DNA of 64,000 bases from Mesorhizobium temperatum (GCF_002284575.1 NZ_NPKJ01000022.1:95132-159131); one strand, 5' to 3'. Positions 1 through 9,187 are shown, counted from the stretch's first letter. Made by a program: numbers and translations. The notes: generated from the sequence alone by a model not told the origin.

Positions 1-2
1 AA

Positions 3-3000
3 AACGCCGTTGGAGTTTCCCTATCCCTCTTTGGCTTCTCTCTGAGTGGGGCCTACGTCAAACGCACGCTGCTCTATCTCGGTGGCGAAGGCGGCCGGCC
101 GGGGTATACGCGTAGAGAATCTGGCCCGCTCAGCCAAAGGGCAGCCTCCTTCTGGGAAGAAGCTGCCAGAGGTGGTGCCAGCCACTATAGCTCCGAAGGC
201 AAGGTGCCCGGTTTCGAGGATCGTGTCCTCTACCGGAACTACAACCTCATTGCGCCCTTCGGAGGTGGCAATGAACCCTGGCGCGGTAGCCCTGCCTTCG
301 AGGGCGTTCCGCGCGAGGCGGGCGCCGGGCCACTCAACCGCCTGGACCGCACGGACCGCGGCGTCGGTTTCGCTGCGAGCCTTGGATCATGGCCGGTAAC
401 GACGGTAGAACTCGGCACGGTGAGGAAGGACCTGGTGCCGCACACGCGCTCCGCCCGCGCACACCCCGGATCCTCCGAAGGCGCGCAAAAGGTTTTCTCA
501 GCACTGGAGGCCTCGGACGGGCGGCTGACGCCGGACGTCCTGGAACATCTCGACACCTATCTCGCCGAGGTTGCGGCATCGCCGCACGGCGATTTAAGGT
601 TCGCTGGCCAGCGCGTGGCGGATGTGTTCCCGGAACTGGGCATGGCGCCATATCCGGACCAACTCGCCACCACCGGCGGACGGCCCGACGGGATGGGCAG
701 GCCTGCATGGAAAGCGTTGCGGCAACAGCTGGATCAGCAGGCCCGCAGCGAACTGACGCCCACGCAGGCCCATTACCTCAACCGGCTGCTCGAGCAGGAC
801 GTGCAGCACAATTCGCCGCCCCCGGACACCGCGCCGGCCCCGGCGGGCGACGGCCCGATTGTTCCCAGGAGTCCGGCGCCGCGACGGGAACAGGGTCCGG
901 CGGCTGAAGGGTCGTGGGGACCGTCGACGGCAAAACCGCTGACACAAGCTGAAATTGCGGCCAACCGCCAGGAAGCATCGAGCATGCTGGACGATATGCT
1001 CCAGCAGGATCTTGGCATGCCCGAGATGAGGGCCGATCTTGCCGATCAGGTCAGCCGGTCGCCCGAGATGATGGGACTCTTGCGGAATGCCCACGCGAAA
1101 GGCGTGCGCATCGTCAACCCGGCGCGGCGCGATCTGCGGATTTTCGATCCGAGCTTGGAACAGGATCTGACTGCAACCGGATCAGGGTTGGACCGACGGC
1201 TCGACGTGATTTCCGTGGATGCCGATATGTTCCGCACGCCGGACGCGGACAATGACGCGGTCGTCGCCGGATTCGTCGATGCGCTTAGCCATGAACTGTC
1301 GCATGTGACCGACGCCCCGATCGACGTGCTGCCCCAGGATTTCGCGAACCGCCAAGCCCATAGGGACGCAACCGTAGACGCCCGCTTGAAGTCGGAGGGC
1401 GAAGCGGCGCTGGTTCAATACATCGTAGCCGATGAGCTTGCTGCCAACGGCGGCAAGCCGAATCTCGCGCTGCAAGCCGACCAGGCGCAGGCCGATATCT
1501 TTGACCGCTTCACCGCCGGCGAGATCGACCGCACCCAGGCTGTCCACGAGATGGCGGCGCTCTACAGGAGCATGGAGCCGAGCATTGCGGACGGCGGCAC
1601 CTACGCAGACTACTACGGACATTTCGCGGACGCGGCATATCAGGCAGCGAATGTCGCGCCGGGCCACGAAGGCGATGTTGCTTCCAACGCATCGCATGTC
1701 GTGGGTGAACCGCGCGCTGCCGCACCAGCAAACAAGGGCCAACCCGCTCCGAACAATGGACCGCTCACCCGTGACGGCGTCAGAGCAACCCCGCTTGACC
1801 AGGTGCCAGATCTCGTCATGGGCGATTTCCAGCCGACCCAGATTCCATGGCTTAAGCGCGAGCAGGTGGCCGTGCTGACGGAACAGCAGTTCCGCGACAT
1901 GGATCAGGCCGGATTGCTGCCCTATCTGACCAAGAGCCAACTGCGCGGTATCCCGAAGGCAAAGATAGGCCAGGTCAACATCGCGGGCCTCGTCGGGAAA
2001 CAGGTTCCTTGGCTGACCGAGGGCCACATCCGGAATGTGACCGACCAGCAGTTCCGGGATTTCGGCAAGACCGGTCTGACGCCTCACCTGACGAAACCAC
2101 AGTTGCAGGCGATAAAAGGAGACATGGTCGAGCTCGTTAACATGTCGAAGTTGGAAGCGCGCCAGGTTCCATGGTTCAAGCCCACCCAGGTCACGAAGTT
2201 CACGTCACAGCAGTTCAAGGATCTGGGCGAGGCCGGATTGCTGAAGAACCTCACCGAGCGCCAGGTTCCGGCGATCTCCGAAACCATGATCGATTCCGTG
2301 GACGTGGCCAAGCTCGATCCCAAGCAGGTGCCGTGGCTGACCGAGAAGCAGATTCCGCTGCTGACTCGCGATCAATGGGGTGCCTTCACGATCCACCATA
2401 CCGAAGCCGTGACCCAGCCGCAGGTCGAAGCGGTGACACCAAGACAGTACGGGGAAATGAGCCCCGGCCAGTTCCGCAAGTTCACGCTTGAGCAGTTCGG
2501 GTGGATGAGTGGGGATCAGACCAATGCGCTCTCGGTGCTGCAGCTGACGACATTTCGGGCGACCCACAAAAACTCGATGACGCCGGATCAGCGGACACTT
2601 GTGGAAGGCGCGCTGGTTTATTCGCGGACCAAGGAATATCAGGCCGCGCTGGACACCTTCGGCACCATGGCGGGCACGTCCTACATGCTGTGGAGCTCGC
2701 TGCCGCCTACCTGGACCGCCACCGCCGGAGCGGTGGCATTTGGCGTGCGAGGCGTCGTTTTCGGTGCGCAGGCGCTCTTCCCCAACGCAACCGCAAGTCA
2801 CAAGCCGTTCGGGCGATTCCTCAACGCGCTCGGCGGAGCCACATTCATTGCCGCAGCGCCAGGTGCCGCGACCGGGATGATCCAGGGTAAGGATCTTATC
2901 GTCAACAGCACGTTCACGGTCGGCAACATCGTCTATGGCACGAAGTCGATGCTGCAGTCGTTCACCGGCAGACCGGTGATCCGAAACCTGGCCGAATATC

Positions 3001-3854
3001 TGGCTGGACCCGGCTATGTGCTTGGCTGCGCCGCCTATACCGTGCAGTCCTGGCCGTCGCCGATCGCCACAGTCGCCGGCACCATGTTCACGTTCGGCTG
3101 CGCGGAATTCTATGCGTCGGCCAGAAGGACGGACCGGATGAATAGCCGTTCAGTGCCGCGAACCGATGCTGATATCGCGGCGGCGGAAAAGTCCGACAAA
3201 AAATGGGCTGCATGGGATCGGTGGACTCTGGGCGTCACCTTCGGCGTTGGAATGCTTCTCTTCTCGCTGGACGCCCTGCTCGCGGAGCCTTGGGAAAGCC
3301 CGAAGACGCCCCCTCCACCCGATCCGAAAAAACCGGATGGCGATGCCTCGTCGCAGCAACCCGATGATCCTTCGGATGTCCCAGATGGGCCGCAGATCCC
3401 GACGGAGGATTTCCCGCAACTTGTCGTGATCGCCGATGACGGCCTGAATTTGCGGACCCAGCCCGACGAGGATTCGACTGTGGTGACGGTTCTGCAACCC
3501 GGGACATTCATCGAACAGACCGCGAAGCCTTCGACCGATCAGTCAGGGCAGAACTGGATACCCGTCGAAGGGTTCGGGCCCGATGGCGATATGCATAGCG
3601 GCTGGGTTTCTGGCGACCACGTCGAGGTTCATCCCGACGGCAGCAGCAATCCTGAGGGCCGCACGAATCCAACGCTAGAGAAAGACGGCTACCAGTGGGT
3701 CGAGGTCCAGAACGGCGACAGCATTCGCCTGATCGCCAAGACCCATTCTGCGGATGTGGCGGAGACGGTAGTGCTCAATATGGATCATATCCTGAGCCCG
3801 GATGTGATCTTCTCAGGCGACCGCATCTATCTGCCGACCGCCTTGGTCGGCTGA
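3..3854 (+). CDS. Giant multidomain protein with HELSH zinc-peptidase motif, 54-residue repeats, SH3 and LysM-like domains (5' partial)
   Basis: The frame is open without a stop from base 3, so the gene starts left of the window; the GTG at 204 is only the first start codon visible. Order seen: Pro-rich linker (about 800-940); a zincin-type HExxH motif, HELSH, at 1290-1304; three exact 54-residue repeats plus a degenerate fourth from 1842; several hydrophobic segments at about 2680-3290; a Pro/Asp-rich linker; a bacterial SH3-like region (about 3420-3640) and a C-terminal LysM-like region (about 3690-3845). This suggests a membrane-anchored or injected metallopeptidase that can bind peptidoglycan. 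Its nearest secretion system is the T3SS that starts 1.9 kb downstream, so an effector or cell-wall-acting accessory role is inferred, not shown. I do not recognise the whole protein. It overlaps the convergent LysR gene by 28 bp. Confidence 0.8.
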   Translation, partial: NAVGVSLSLFGFSLSGAYVKRTLLYLGGEGGRPGYTRRESGPLSQRAASFWEEAARGGASHYSSEGKVPGFEDRVLYRNYNLIAPFGGGNEPWRGSPAFEGVPREAGAGPLNRLDRTDRGVGFAASLGSWPVTTVELGTVRKDLVPHTRSARAHPGSSEGAQKVFSALEASDGRLTPDVLEHLDTYLAEVAASPHGDLRFAGQRVADVFPELGMAPYPDQLATTGGRPDGMGRPAWKALRQQLDQQARSELTPTQAHYLNRLLEQDVQHNSPPPDTAPAPAGDGPIVPRSPAPRREQGPAAEGSWGPSTAKPLTQAEIAANRQEASSMLDDMLQQDLGMPEMRADLADQVSRSPEMMGLLRNAHAKGVRIVNPARRDLRIFDPSLEQDLTATGSGLDRRLDVISVDADMFRTPDADNDAVVAGFVDALSHELSHVTDAPIDVLPQDFANRQAHRDATVDARLKSEGEAALVQYIVADELAANGGKPNLALQADQAQADIFDRFTAGEIDRTQAVHEMAALYRSMEPSIADGGTYADYYGHFADAAYQAANVAPGHEGDVASNASHVVGEPRAAAPANKGQPAPNNGPLTRDGVRATPLDQVPDLVMGDFQPTQIPWLKREQVAVLTEQQFRDMDQAGLLPYLTKSQLRGIPKAKIGQVNIAGLVGKQVPWLTEGHIRNVTDQQFRDFGKTGLTPHLTKPQLQAIKGDMVELVNMSKLEARQVPWFKPTQVTKFTSQQFKDLGEAGLLKNLTERQVPAISETMIDSVDVAKLDPKQVPWLTEKQIPLLTRDQWGAFTIHHTEAVTQPQVEAVTPRQYGEMSPGQFRKFTLEQFGWMSGDQTNALSVLQLTTFRATHKNSMTPDQRTLVEGALVYSRTKEYQAALDTFGTMAGTSYMLWSSLPPTWTATAGAVAFGVRGVVFGAQALFPNATASHKPFGRFLNALGGATFIAAAPGAATGMIQGKDLIVNSTFTVGNIVYGTKSMLQSFTGRPVIRNLAEYLAGPGYVLGCAAYTVQSWPSPIATVAGTMFTFGCAEFYASARRTDRMNSRSVPRTDADIAAAEKSDKKWAAWDRWTLGVTFGVGMLLFSLDALLAEPWESPKTPPPPDPKKPDGDASSQQPDDPSDVPDGPQIPTEDFPQLVVIADDGLNLRTQPDEDSTVVTVLQPGTFIEQTAKPSTDQSGQNWIPVEGFGPDGDMHSGWVSGDHVEVHPDGSSNPEGRTNPTLEKDGYQWVEVQNGDSIRLIAKTHSADVAETVVLNMDHILSPDVIFSGDRIYLPTALVG
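1842..2327 (+). repeat. Three in-frame tandem repeats of exactly 162 bp (54 residues)
   Basis: Units start at 1842, 2004 and 2166, each opening with [IV]PW[LF] and carrying QQF[RK]D and LT..Q at the same offsets. A fourth, degenerate unit starts at 2328 and drifts into shorter Q-T/S-P motifs. The DNA has diverged while the period is exact, so the repeat is under protein-level selection rather than a recent duplication. Confidence 0.9.
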
Positions 3855-4789
3855 GAAACCGCGGGCCTAAGCTTATCGGTCCTCGCAGCGTATGCATGCG
3901 CAACGCAGGCGGCCAGCTTTGCCGCCCGCTCCGCTATCGGATTGGATGGTTCGGAGGAGTAGGAGGCGGTAAACTGCAAGTCGGACGGGTGCCATTCGCA
4001 TTCGACGATGCGCAGCTTACCGTTTGCGATATAATCTTGGACGACTCCCTCAGGCAGGGAGGCTATTCCGATTCCGTTGAGTGTCATCTTGATGGAAGCG
4101 GCCAGCGAATTGGCCGGAAAGATGCGCGGCGTCTCTTCGAATTCGCCGGTGAGCTTGCGGTAGAGTTCGCTATAGGGTCGCGTGGTGCGCGCGTAGCTGA
4201 TGATTGGAAACTGCATCAGGTCGTTCAGCGTCACCTTGCGTCGGTTGGGCAATTCCAATTGCGGCGAGCAGACCCAGACAAGAGGAAAGGACGGCATCTC
4301 GATATTCTCGATGCTGTACTCCAAGACAGGGCCCATCAGCACCGCAAGATCGAGCCGGTGTGACATGAGTTCGTTGCGAAGGGTCGTCGTCGCATCGACG
4401 ACGATATCCGTGTCGACAAGCGGATAGTTCGCTTTCAGTGCCGTGAGAAAATCCGGCAGCCAAGTGTGCACGATCGTTTCGGCAACCCCAAGCCTCAGCA
4501 CCCTCGTCGTCTCTGATGTCTCTGAAAGAGAGCTGGCCATCAGTTGCAGCCGCTCCGCTACGCGCAGAACCCGTTGAGCAGGTATTAGCAGCCGTTGTCC
4601 CTCGGCGGTCAGCCTGACTATGCTGCTCTGCCGCTCGAACAGCTTGGTACCAAGCGCTTCCTCCAACCCAGCAATTCGCGTGGACACCGCCGGCTGCGTG
4701 GTGTTCAGGCGTTCCGCCGCCTTTCGAAAGCTGCCGAAGGTCGCCACCAGGAGAAAGGTTTCGAGCTGCTTGATGTTGAAAGGTATCAC
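3827..4789 (-). CDS. LysR-family transcriptional regulator
   Basis: The 320-residue protein has the normal length and layout of a LysR regulator. An N-terminal winged helix-turn-helix starts at about residue 5 (QLETFLLVATFGSFRKAAER, then TTQPAVS and LFERQ). A LysR substrate-binding domain follows from about residue 95. The inducer is unknown. The gene lies 49 bp downstream of the L,D-transpeptidase gene on the same strand and may be co-transcribed with it. LysR genes often sit beside DUF1445 hydro-lyase genes; here such a gene is 10 kb away, beyond the T3SS operon, so a link is speculative. The 3' end overlaps the convergent giant gene. Confidence 0.92.
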   Translation of the reverse strand: MIPFNIKQLETFLLVATFGSFRKAAERLNTTQPAVSTRIAGLEEALGTKLFERQSSIVRLTAEGQRLLIPAQRVLRVAERLQLMASSLSETSETTRVLRLGVAETIVHTWLPDFLTALKANYPLVDTDIVVDATTTLRNELMSHRLDLAVLMGPVLEYSIENIEMPSFPLVWVCSPQLELPNRRKVTLNDLMQFPIISYARTTRPYSELYRKLTGEFEETPRIFPANSLAASIKMTLNGIGIASLPEGVVQDYIANGKLRIVECEWHPSDLQFTASYSSEPSNPIAERAAKLAACVAHAYAARTDKLRPAVSQPTKAVGR

Positions 4790-4838
4790 GACGGCAGGTC
4801 ACTCATTTGCGGCTTTCGGGGGAGGAGGGGTCGAACCA

Positions 4839-5549
4839 TCAACGCCGTACAATGATCTGGGTACCGATCTTTACGCGGTCATAAAGATCGATGACATCCT
4901 CATTGGTCATGCGAATGCAGCCGGAGGAGTTGGCCTGTCCGACAGTCCATGGCTGGTTAGTACCGTGGACGCGATAAAGCGTGTTGCCGATATACAATGC
5001 GCGCGCCCCCAATGGGTTGTTCGGTCCTCCCTCGACATGCGCGGGCAGGAAGCGGCCTTTTGATGCTTCTCTGGATCGCATTTCGGCCGGTGGCCGCCAA
5101 TCTGGCCAGTTCTTTTTGCTCGAAATCGTGTCGCGGCCAGACCACTCCAATCCCTCCTTTCCAACGCCCACCGCGTAGCGCAGCGCCCTGCCGTCCCCCA
5201 AGATGTAGTAAAGGCGCCGCTCCGTGGTGTTGATGACGATCGATCCCTTCGGTTGAGCCTCGCTGAAACGCACGATCTCCCTGGGGATTGCTGACCAATC
5301 GGGCCGGATTTCTGCGTCCGAAGTCTGGTCGGGAGCGGAAGGGGAGACCAGCACATTTCTTGCCGGATCGTAAGTCCAGCTTCGTGGGTCATAACCACTA
5401 TTCGATTGGGCCTGCGCCGGCGTCATGGCGGCAATCGACGTGGCCGCGATCAGAACTGATGCACACAATCTCTGGAAGAGGCGCGGGCTGACCAGGATTT
5501 TGCTTCCCGCAGCGCTGACGCCAACAGGCAAGTTCGCAAGCAGGATCAT
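4839..5549 (-). CDS. L,D-transpeptidase (YkuD domain), exported
   Basis: The C-terminal half carries the YkuD active-site signature: HGTNQPW followed by SSGCIRM, with the catalytic cysteine. Enzymes of this family form 3-3 peptidoglycan crosslinks or attach proteins to the wall in the periplasm. The ATG at 5549 (236 residues) puts a hydrophobic export signal ending in AQAQ near the N terminus. The frame is open up to 5945, but that longer form would overlap the divergent rhcC1 gene and is unlikely; 5582 is another possible start. The gene is divergent from the T3SS operon, so it may help open the wall for the apparatus, but it could equally be a housekeeping gene. Confidence 0.88.
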   Translation of the reverse strand: MILLANLPVGVSAAGSKILVSPRLFQRLCASVLIAATSIAAMTPAQAQSNSGYDPRSWTYDPARNVLVSPSAPDQTSDAEIRPDWSAIPREIVRFSEAQPKGSIVINTTERRLYYILGDGRALRYAVGVGKEGLEWSGRDTISSKKNWPDWRPPAEMRSREASKGRFLPAHVEGGPNNPLGARALYIGNTLYRVHGTNQPWTVGQANSSGCIRMTNEDVIDLYDRVKIGTQIIVRR

Positions 5550-5649
5550 CTTTGCCGCCACCAGGACCGATCCCTTCTGCATCCAGGCGTTCAGCCGGCG
5601 ATCACCTGATTCCAGCGCGCACCATATCGCTTTGCTGGCGGTTCGCAAC

Positions 5650-5663
5650 ATTTGGCACCAAAT
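5650..5663. promoter_or_regulatory. Inverted repeat between L,D-transpeptidase and T3SS operon
   Basis: ATTTGG and CCAAAT are perfect complements separated by 2 bases. An 8-bp palindrome, CCAATTGG, follows at 5677-5684. The pair sits between two divergent genes, a usual place for an operator. I could not recognise a tts box here. Confidence 0.35.
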
Positions 5664-5784
5664 GCTCATGCGCAATCCAATTGGACTTCCAATTCTGCGA
5701 TGTGCACGATAGAGTGAATCGGCGGGTAGATTATGAGACAAGCGACGCGGGCCATCGCTGGTGCGTCCCTTTGCGATAGGACCA

Positions 5785-6435
5785 ATGTTGACGGGACGCG
5801 ATACCTGCCATGCGGATAGGTTTTCGGGAGCCAGGGCTGCTTTCGTCGCCCGCGGTCTTGCGATGATCCTGGCGGTCGGCCTTGCCTCGTCGCAGGCTAA
5901 CGCCGCCGAACCGCGCTGGCCTGCCGGCCCGTACAAATACATCACCGTCGATCAATCGGTGGCCGACGCGCTGGTCGAGCTAGGCCGCAACATGCGGGCG
6001 CCCATGCGTGTCAGCAAGCTCGTAAAGGGGCGTTTAAGCGCCGGCATGCCGGTTGGAACGGCCCGCGAGTTTCTGCAGGAGATCTGCAATCGATACGGGT
6101 TGGTCTGGCATTTCGACGGCATCGTCATGAACGTCGCGACCGAAGCTGAAGTCCGCACGGAAATGATCCCGCTTGATGCCACGGCGGCTGCCAGTGCGGA
6201 AGATCGGCTTTCGCGGCTGGGGGTCGTCGATCCGAGGTTTCCGATAAAGGTTTCCAAGCAAGACGATGTTGTCTCGGTATCGGGGCCGCCGTCCTATGTT
6301 GAACTTGTCAGGAAAACACTGGGAGTTCCTGCGACGCCGAGCACCAAGCCGGATCCTGGCAAAGTCGTTCCGGTCCGCGTTTTCCGCGGAAGGCAGGCGG
6401 AGGCGCAGAATGTCCCCTCCGGCAAATCCAACTAA
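5785..6435 (+). CDS. rhcC1: T3SS secretin N-terminal subunit RhcC1
   Basis: Rhizobial T3SS clusters split the secretin; RhcC1 is a small protein with only the N0/N1 periplasmic part. This protein fits: an export signal (about residues 20-40, ending ANA), then a domain with TVDQSVADAL and GLVW typical of secretin N0 folds, and no membrane-gate domain. It is the first gene of the operon. An in-frame GTG at 5761 also exists; ATG 5785 is preferred because AGG lies just upstream. The main secretin gene (rhcC2) is not in the window. Confidence 0.8.
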   Translation: MLTGRDTCHADRFSGARAAFVARGLAMILAVGLASSQANAAEPRWPAGPYKYITVDQSVADALVELGRNMRAPMRVSKLVKGRLSAGMPVGTAREFLQEICNRYGLVWHFDGIVMNVATEAEVRTEMIPLDATAAASAEDRLSRLGVVDPRFPIKVSKQDDVVSVSGPPSYVELVRKTLGVPATPSTKPDPGKVVPVRVFRGRQAEAQNVPSGKSN

Positions 6436-6455
6436 GCAAGCAGGAGGGCAGGTTC

Positions 6456-7091
6456 ATGCAAATCGCGCCGATTGGAGCCCTGGAAGCTACACTGGCAAAC
6501 TTGACCACCAGCATAGCTTCGCAGCAGCAGATCACCACCGGCACGGCAGCGCAGCCGGGTAATCGGATGGTGGGTGCCAATCAGGAAAAACATGATGCCG
6601 CGAAAGTTACTATGCCTGAGCGCGGTGATGTCGCCACACGGGCAGGCCAGCAGGTGGCGCAGGCATCTTCGGGAGCCAATCCGGCAATGGCCGGACAATC
6701 CTCCAAACTGGAAAGGACCGAACCGGTCGCCGAACACAAACTCTTCGACTATCTGGCCGAGATGGAAAAGGCAGGGGGCGGGGCGGCGTTTACGGATCCG
6801 TCGGCATTGTTCGGTTCTGCCGTTCAGTCGCTGGAAGGAACCATGCAGCAGGTCCAGAAGGCCCTTGGCCAGGCAAATGCCCCCGTGAATGCTGAAACGG
6901 GCGCCATGCAGGATGGCGCCGGCAAGACCGTCCCGTCAGCCAAGGAAGGCGAAAACGCCACCGCAAAAAATGCCGAGCAACTCCTCGAGCGATCCATTTC
7001 GGTGATGTGGGCAGCCGCCAATCTCGAGGTGGTCACGAGCAGCGTGACGGCCGTTACGTCGTCCACCAGCACGCTTATCAAGCAACAGTAA
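6456..7091 (+). CDS. nolB: T3SS protein NolB (SctI, inner-rod family)
   Basis: The 211-residue protein has a poorly conserved, polar N-terminal part and a C-terminal helical region (ERSISVMWAAANLEVVTSSV...) like that of the SctI inner-rod family. It is identified mostly by position: nolB lies between rhcC1 and rhcJ in rhizobial T3SS operons. It probably forms the rod of the export channel. It starts 20 bp after rhcC1. Confidence 0.75.
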   Translation: MQIAPIGALEATLANLTTSIASQQQITTGTAAQPGNRMVGANQEKHDAAKVTMPERGDVATRAGQQVAQASSGANPAMAGQSSKLERTEPVAEHKLFDYLAEMEKAGGGAAFTDPSALFGSAVQSLEGTMQQVQKALGQANAPVNAETGAMQDGAGKTVPSAKEGENATAKNAEQLLERSISVMWAAANLEVVTSSVTAVTSSTSTLIKQQ

Positions 7092-7101
7092 GCGCTACGG
7101 A

Positions 7102-7941
7102 GTGTTCGTGCACATACTATCCTCGCCGCGGCGGTCACCACTATTGAATCGATGCGGCGTCCGGTGCCGCGTCGCGCTCGTTGTGGTGGGCATGCTTGTG
7201 CTCCAGGCGTGCTCGGTTGAGCTGTATTCCAACCTCAACCAGCGGCAGGCCAACGAGATCGTGGCCACGCTGATGCGTCACGGGATTCCGGCCCAACGCG
7301 AGGCCGGCAAGGACGGCAAAATGACGGTTTCGGTGCAGAAGGACCGTTTCGCCGAAGCCATGGCTATTCTCGACGAAAGCGGATTGCCCAAACAGGAATT
7401 CCAGACGCTCGGCGACGTGTTCAAGCGAGACGGGCTTGTATCCTCGCCGGTCGAAGAGCGGGCGACGATGATCTATGGCCTGAGCCAGGAACTGTCGCAG
7501 ACGATTTCGGACATCGACGGCGTGCTTTCCGCGCGCGTTCATCTCGTCCTGCCCGAAAATGATCCGCTGAGACAGCGGCTGGTGCCATCGTCCGCCTCCG
7601 TCTTCATCCGGCACCGCGCATCCGTTCCGATGAATGAGCTGATCCCGCAGGTTAAGATGCTGGTGACCAAAGGCATCGCCGGGCTGACCTATGACAATGT
7701 ATCCGTCACGCTCATTCCGGTGACCGCGGCAGTGCCCGAGTTCTCAACTGGCGAGGCAGGTTTCACAACATTCCTCGGCCTCTGGCTGCATCCGGACAGC
7801 CTCGTCGCCGCGATGTGGCTGTTTTACGGCATGACGGCGGCCATACTCGCGCTGGCTGCCCGGCTGGCCTACGTCCAGTGGTATCGACGACCCGGTGTCT
7901 ATGCGCTCGACGCTTCGGCAATGCCTGTGAAGAAGACATGA
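7102..7941 (+). CDS. rhcJ: T3SS inner-membrane ring lipoprotein RhcJ (NolT, SctJ)
   Basis: SctJ-family lipoprotein of the basal-body inner ring. An N-terminal hydrophobic stretch ends in a lipobox, LQAC (Cys 37 from the GTG at 7102). The ring-building region follows with the family motifs LYSNLNQRQANEI, SVQKDRFAEA and VEERA. A C-terminal transmembrane helix (about residues 225-255) is followed by a short basic tail. The start is uncertain: GTG 7102, GTG 7108 or a later TTG would all keep the signal peptide. The stop overlaps the nolU start by 4 bp (ATGA). Confidence 0.9.
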   Translation: MFVHILSSPRRSPLLNRCGVRCRVALVVVGMLVLQACSVELYSNLNQRQANEIVATLMRHGIPAQREAGKDGKMTVSVQKDRFAEAMAILDESGLPKQEFQTLGDVFKRDGLVSSPVEERATMIYGLSQELSQTISDIDGVLSARVHLVLPENDPLRQRLVPSSASVFIRHRASVPMNELIPQVKMLVTKGIAGLTYDNVSVTLIPVTAAVPEFSTGEAGFTTFLGLWLHPDSLVAAMWLFYGMTAAILALAARLAYVQWYRRPGVYALDASAMPVKKT

Positions 7942-8561
7942 TCCAGACCGGCCCGAAGCAAACCGCCAGCCCGGAATGGCGGACATTCATGTCCAATCCT
8001 GCAGGCTATGCGGATGCGGCCCGGCTGGCGCAATGCTTTGACGGCACGATCGGCGAGGCTGCCTGCGAGCGTATGTTGCGGTCGCAACGCCTGCATGAGC
8101 GATTGTCGGAGCTTCTGCTCGACCATTATGGACTCACTGCCGCAGTTTCCGACGAGCCTGCCGACGAGGTGGACCGGGCGATCGCCTTGTCGTCGGGTGA
8201 GGAGTTGGAGGAACTTGCGCTTCGCGCGGGCGCGATCTACTGGGCCAGCAGTCTGGCCGCCGTCATTGCTGGACGCGAGGCGGCCGCGTTGCAGGCCGCA
8301 CTTGGCGCGGATCTCTGCGCTATCGCAGTGGCCAACCGCGATCTGACCGGCCCAATGCAGCCGTTGAAGCCCCTGGAAGATATTCATCCTCGTGTCTATG
8401 CCGACGGCTTGAGTTGCCTTGGCGCCTGGTGTCGGTCGATGTCCGGCGAAACGAGCATGCGCGTTCGCCTCAAACTGATGCCGCATGAGCTTGTTGATCA
8501 GACGACGGCCAAACCATTTTCCGAAGCTGGTCCGGCAATTGTTCGACGGGCGATGGGTTAG
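7938..8561 (+). CDS. nolU: T3SS cytoplasmic protein NolU (SctK family)
   Basis: The 207-residue protein has no signal or membrane segment and lies between rhcJ and nolV, the position of nolU. SctK proteins link the sorting platform to the inner ring. The sequence is Ala/Leu-rich and helical, with DDxxH-like features too weak to prove the family alone. The ATG at 7938 overlaps the rhcJ stop in ATGA, so this start is preferred over the longer open frame. Confidence 0.75.
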   Translation: MIQTGPKQTASPEWRTFMSNPAGYADAARLAQCFDGTIGEAACERMLRSQRLHERLSELLLDHYGLTAAVSDEPADEVDRAIALSSGEELEELALRAGAIYWASSLAAVIAGREAAALQAALGADLCAIAVANRDLTGPMQPLKPLEDIHPRVYADGLSCLGAWCRSMSGETSMRVRLKLMPHELVDQTTAKPFSEAGPAIVRRAMG

Positions 8562-8566
8562 GCGAG

Positions 8567-9187
8567 ATGGTCGAACCGGGCAAAGCGACCACTGGCGTGC
8601 CGAGGCGTCCTAACGGCCGCATCCTGCGCGCTGCTGAGGCACGCGCCTGGCAAGATGGGCACGCCTTTCTCGACGAAGCCAGGCGTGATGCGCAGCAGTT
8701 GCGTGACGCCGCGCGGCGAGCCTATGCGGCCGAATATGCGCAGGGCTATGAAGACGGCAAGGCGCAAGGCGACGCGGATGCCGCGCGTTTGGTGAGCGAG
8801 ACCGCGGTCAAGGTCGATCGTTATCTTGGTGGGCTGGAAGCCGAAATCATCAATCTAGCCCTCGATGTCGTCAGGCGAGTGCTGGGAGAATTCGACGTCA
8901 GCATGCTGGTCGCCAAGGCGGCCGCGCAGGCCGTCGCTGAAATTCGCCGCGCCAAATATCTGAAGGTCCGACTTCATCCCGCTTCCGTTAACAGGGTTCG
9001 CGACGAACTGTATGCGGTCCTGCGCGAGAGTGACTTGGGCATGACGGTCGAGATCGACACGGATGATACGCTCGCCAGGGACGCCTGCGTCCTCTCGACC
9101 GATATTGCCGTCATTGACGCCAGTATCGACGCACAGCTCAATGCCTTTGCCGCTGCGATTTCATCAAAGGCCGAGGCGCCGGCATGA
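8567..9187 (+). CDS. nolV: T3SS stator protein NolV (SctL/FliH family)
   Basis: The 206-residue protein has a long N-terminal helical part rich in Ala, Arg and Glu, then a C-terminal domain with the FliH/YscL pattern (ALDVVRRVLGEF, VRLHP, IDTDDTL, RDACVL). SctL binds and controls the ATPase encoded next. Its stop overlaps the rhcN start by 4 bp, suggesting coupled translation. Confidence 0.85.
   Translation: MVEPGKATTGVPRRPNGRILRAAEARAWQDGHAFLDEARRDAQQLRDAARRAYAAEYAQGYEDGKAQGDADAARLVSETAVKVDRYLGGLEAEIINLALDVVRRVLGEFDVSMLVAKAAAQAVAEIRRAKYLKVRLHPASVNRVRDELYAVLRESDLGMTVEIDTDDTLARDACVLSTDIAVIDASIDAQLNAFAAAISSKAEAPA

Noticed and set aside
1182..2087. 301-codon minus-strand open frame inside the giant gene
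   Set aside because: Lies opposite a well-supported coding frame with clear domains; it is a high-GC shadow.
5600..5784. tts box before rhcC1
   Set aside because: No sequence close to the tts consensus found; only unrelated palindromes.
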